In this document: positions 5,950 through 8,148 of the stretch, in pieces
How the letters are laid out: each line of letters starts with the position of its first letter
How positions within the stretch are numbered: position 1 is the first letter of the stretch
Assembly: GCA_964411425.1 (NCBI GenBank)
Contig: CAYPKW010000099.1
Coordinates: 1-8,148, forward strand
Source of the DNA: CAYPKW01 sp964411425
GTDB taxonomy: Bacteria > Pseudomonadota > Alphaproteobacteria > Dongiales > Dongiaceae
Direction: 5' to 3'
DNA: 8,148 nt
Made by a program: the position numbers and the translations under genes
The notes under the pieces: generated by a model
Databases searched by the model: none
Seen by the model: only the letters and a program-made list of their open reading frames with translations
What the model was told of the DNA's origin: nothing

Positions 5950-6747
5950 ATGGGAGCGAAACGACGCGGCCGGGCGAGGCGCCAACCGACTCCGCCAAGC
6001 CGGGGGAAAAACAAGCTAAAACAATCTATTGGCGGCCGGGATAGCGCACGGCTTGTGGCCAACGACAGCCTGGCGGTGGCCGACCGCAGGGTGCCGCTCA
6101 TCTATCTGCAGAACAAGCGCGCGCGGCGCCTCATCATCCGCTTCGACCAAGGCCCGTCGCGCATCGTCGTCGTGCTGCCGTCGCGCGCGACGCACGACCA
6201 GGCGCGCCGCTTCCTGTTGCAGAACAAAGGCTGGATCCGCGAGCGGCTGGACCTGCTGCCGACGCGCCTGCGGCTCTGTCACGGCGCCACCATCCCGTTC
6301 CTGGGAGCACCGCACCGCGTCCGCCATCGGCCGCGCGCGAAGTCGCGAGTGTGGCGCGAGGACGGCGCCATTCACGTCGGCGGGCCGCGCGAGGAGTTGG
6401 CGCGCCGGTTGCTCGACTGGCTGAAGCGCGAGGCGCGCCGCGAGCTCGAGCGCCGGGTGCGAGCGAAGGCGGCGCGCATCCGGCGCAAGGTGGGCGTTGT
6501 GGCGCTGCGCGACCCGAAGAGCCGCTGGGGAAGCTGCTCGCCCAGCGGCTCCTTGGCGTTCTCCTGGCGCCTCATCCTGGCGCCGCGCACGGTGATCGAC
6601 TACGTGGTGGCGCACGAGGTGGCGCATCTCAGGGAGCTCGACCACGGGCCGCGGTTCTGGAAGCTGACCCAGAAGCTCACCCGCCACGCCGCGAGCGCGC
6701 GCGCCTGGCTGGTGCAAGAGGGGCCGCGACTGCACCGTTACGGCTGA
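5950..6747 (+). CDS. YgjP-like/M48-type zinc metallopeptidase domain protein
   Basis: This is a member of the YgjP/DUF45 family, whose fold and motif resemble zinc metallopeptidases. E. coli YgjP has been linked to UTP hydrolysis, so the substrate here is open. With the ATG at 5950 it has 265 residues. The family signature is complete: SRWGSC at 191-196, then HEVAH at 222-226 (zinc ligands His222 and His226, catalytic Glu223), third ligand His232 in the LDHGPRFW segment, and a basic middle region. There is no signal peptide or membrane segment. Residues 1-35 are arginine/lysine-rich and low in complexity, unlike the family N-terminus, and the AAGGG before ATG 5950 is only 1 nt away. A GTG at 6055 (residue 36) would give about 230 residues and is a serious alternative start. 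The 3' end overlaps the convergent VOC gene. Confidence 0.9.
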   Translation: MGAKRRGRARRQPTPPSRGKNKLKQSIGGRDSARLVANDSLAVADRRVPLIYLQNKRARRLIIRFDQGPSRIVVVLPSRATHDQARRFLLQNKGWIRERLDLLPTRLRLCHGATIPFLGAPHRVRHRPRAKSRVWREDGAIHVGGPREELARRLLDWLKREARRELERRVRAKAARIRRKVGVVALRDPKSRWGSCSPSGSLAFSWRLILAPRTVIDYVVAHEVAHLRELDHGPRFWKLTQKLTRHAASARAWLVQEGPRLHRYG

Positions 6748-7193
6748 CCCGTCTTCGGCACGTCTGGCACCCACACATAGCCGTCGGGATCGACCAGGAA
6801 CGCCTCGCGCAACCCGTGCGGCTTGTCGGCGGCGCCGGCCAGCACCGTGTAGCCCAGCGCCGCCGCCCGCCGCGCCGCGCCGTCGGGCTCGCAGCCGTGC
6901 AAACGAAACTCCGCGCCGGCGCCGCGGACGGCGCCGTCGCCGGTGAGCCCCAGCAGCGGATGCTCGCCGTAGGTGTGGTCGGCGTGCAGCATCCACTCGG
7001 CGCCGGCATCCCGGTGGCGCACTACGGCGAAGTCAGCGTCGCTGTACACCGCCTCCGCCCCCAGCACGTCGCGATAGAAGGCGACCGAGCGCGCCACGTC
7101 GCGCACCAAGAGGCCGATCGACAGCCCGCCGAGCGACCGGCCATAGGCGTCCGGCGTCATCCATGGTTCCTTGTCGCCGCGCTTCGAGACCAT
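6738..7193 (-). CDS. VOC family (glyoxalase/bleomycin-resistance fold) protein
   Basis: This is a 151-residue single-domain-sized protein of the vicinal oxygen chelate superfamily, which includes glyoxalases, dioxygenases and antibiotic-binding proteins. The reaction here is not determined. The typical opening is LSIGLLVRDVARSVAFYRDVLGAEAVY (about residues 24-50). It is followed by FAVVRHRDAGAEWMLHADH and, near the end, FLVDPDGYVWVPDVP, the usual last strand of the fold. Candidate metal or ligand residues include His70, His73 and His78, but assigning them would be guesswork. The start ATG at 7191-7193 is supported by GAGGAG (7204-7199) with 5-nt spacing. A second ATG at residue 12 is possible. 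Its TAA stop lies inside the 3' end of the metallopeptidase-like gene, a 10-bp convergent overlap. Confidence 0.93.
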   Translation of the reverse strand: MVSKRGDKEPWMTPDAYGRSLGGLSIGLLVRDVARSVAFYRDVLGAEAVYSDADFAVVRHRDAGAEWMLHADHTYGEHPLLGLTGDGAVRGAGAEFRLHGCEPDGAARRAAALGYTVLAGAADKPHGLREAFLVDPDGYVWVPDVPKTGQP

Positions 7194-7266
7194 GACCGCT
7201 CCTCGTTGGCTATCGCCGCATTGTTGCCCGGATCGCGGCACGGGCGCAAATCGCGCGCGAATCGCC

Positions 7267-7272
7267 TATAAG
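7267..7272 (+). promoter_or_regulatory. Possible -10 element for the MFS transporter gene
   Basis: TATAAG stands alone in GC-rich sequence 26 nt before the transporter ATG, in the 105-bp gap between divergent genes. No convincing -35 box was found at 16-18 nt upstream. The reverse strand reads CTTATA, so a divergent element for the VOC gene is equally possible. Confidence 0.25.
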
Positions 7273-7298
7273 CGGAACACGAACGTCCGATCGCCGTC

Positions 7299-8148
7299 AT
7301 GCCGCCCGCCAATAGTCTGATCGTCACCGCGCTGCTGACCGCGCTGGTGGCGCTCGGGCCCATATCCACCGACTTGTTCCTGCCCTCGCTGCCGGGCATG
7401 GTGCGTGCCTTCGACGCCGAGGTGTCGGAGGTGCAGCTCACCTTGAGCCTGTTCCTCGCCGGCCTGGCGGGGGCGCAGCTCCTGTACGGGCCGCTGTCCG
7501 ACCGCTTCGGGCGCCGTCCGGTGCTGCTCGCCGGGCTCGCGCTCTACGCGCTCGCCAGTCTCGCCTGCATGGCGGCGCCCACCATGCCGGCGCTGATCGC
7601 GGCGCGCGTCCTGCAGGCGCTGGGCGCCTGCGCCGGGCCGGTGGTGGCCCGCGCCATCGTGCGCGACGTGCACGGGCGCGAAGGGACGGCGCGAGTGCTG
7701 TCCTACATGGCGGCGGCGATGGCGCTGGCGCCGGCGATCGGGCCGATCCTGGGCGGTTTCATCGAGCAGTGGCTCGGCTGGCGGGCGAATTTCGCGGCGC
7801 TGACGCTGTACGGGGCGGCCGGCCTGGTGCTGACCTTTTTCATCCTGCCCGAGACCAACCGCGCGCCCGAAGCGTCCCTCCACCCGAGGGCCGTCCTCGC
7901 CACCTATCGCGGGCTCGCCCAGACGCGCGCCTACGCGGGCTACGTGCTGGCTTGCGCGTTCGCCTACAGCGCCATCTTCGCCTTCATCTCCGGGTCGTCC
8001 TTCGTGCTGGTGGACATGGTGGGGTTGACGCCGGTCGAGTACGGCCTCTCCTTCGCCGCCGTCGTGGCCGGCTACATACTGGGCGCGATCCTGGCCGGGC
8101 GGCTGACGCGCCGCCTCGGCGTCGATCGGCTGGTGGCGGCGGGCGGGG
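7299..8148 (+). CDS. Bcr/CflA family MFS drug-efflux transporter, N-terminal 283 codons (3' end outside window)
   Basis: This is an inner-membrane major facilitator superfamily proton antiporter of the drug resistance Bcr/CflA type. The frame is open to the window edge, and the family is about 400 residues long, so some 70% is present. The first transmembrane helix, at about 6-24, is followed by the family motif ISTDLFLPSLP (22-32). Motif A, GPLSDRFGRRPVLL, lies at 64-77 between helices 2 and 3. Then come RVLQALGACAGPVVARAIVRD, a helix-5 segment with APAIGPILGGF, and LPETN at the end of helix 6. The substrate cannot be told from sequence. The start ATG at 7299 fits the family N-terminus, though its ribosome binding site is weak. 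It is divergent from the VOC gene, 105 bp apart. Confidence 0.95.
   Translation, partial: MPPANSLIVTALLTALVALGPISTDLFLPSLPGMVRAFDAEVSEVQLTLSLFLAGLAGAQLLYGPLSDRFGRRPVLLAGLALYALASLACMAAPTMPALIAARVLQALGACAGPVVARAIVRDVHGREGTARVLSYMAAAMALAPAIGPILGGFIEQWLGWRANFAALTLYGAAGLVLTFFILPETNRAPEASLHPRAVLATYRGLAQTRAYAGYVLACAFAYSAIFAFISGSSFVLVDMVGLTPVEYGLSFAAVVAGYILGAILAGRLTRRLGVDRLVAAGG

Noticed and set aside
4898..5998. A 366-codon minus-strand open frame antisense to ada
   Set aside because: It has low-complexity Arg/Gly/Ala/Pro composition with no motif, while the plus strand encodes a complete Ada-type protein with the PCHRV active site.
6351..7271. A 306-codon plus-strand open frame spanning the metallopeptidase and VOC genes
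   Set aside because: It is a shifted frame over one gene and antisense to the other; both real frames give clear family motifs.

Overview
The window is a high-GC bacterial chromosome segment. Alphaproteobacterial origin is inferred from GC-rich codon choice and from PheS, PheT and L35 sequences with an alphaproteobacterial look (for example the PheS tail GHYGFSFLDVPS). No mobile element, CRISPR array, tRNA or rRNA gene was seen.

Left part, minus strand, read from right to left: rpmI (L35), rplT (L20), a small predicted lipoprotein, pheS and pheT. PheT is missing only a few C-terminal residues at the window edge. This is the classic translation cluster with three notable changes. infC is not upstream of rpmI. 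A signal-peptide-bearing protein sits between rplT and pheS. The gap before pheS carries a textbook intrinsic-terminator hairpin ending about 15 nt before the pheS start codon. Upstream of that hairpin are a candidate promoter, a 23-codon ORF and a second hairpin, so the gap looks like an attenuator leader for pheST. A good sigma70-like promoter precedes rpmI, and its -35 box overlaps the ribosome binding site of a divergent gene.

Right part, mostly plus strand: a 79-residue conserved-looking hypothetical protein; an Ada-type protein (AraC-like DNA-binding domain fused to O6-alkylguanine-DNA alkyltransferase) lacking the whole N-terminal phosphotriester-sensing domain; a YgjP/M48-like zinc metallopeptidase-fold protein; a VOC (glyoxalase-fold) protein on the minus strand whose 3' end overlaps the metallopeptidase gene by 10 bp; and the first 283 codons of a Bcr/CflA-type MFS drug-efflux transporter that runs off the window.

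The left genes act together in translation (phenylalanyl-tRNA synthetase alpha and beta subunits and two 50S proteins). The right genes look like a set of small housekeeping or stress genes without an obvious shared pathway. The most interesting item is the pheS leader. The other points are refinements of ordinary genes.
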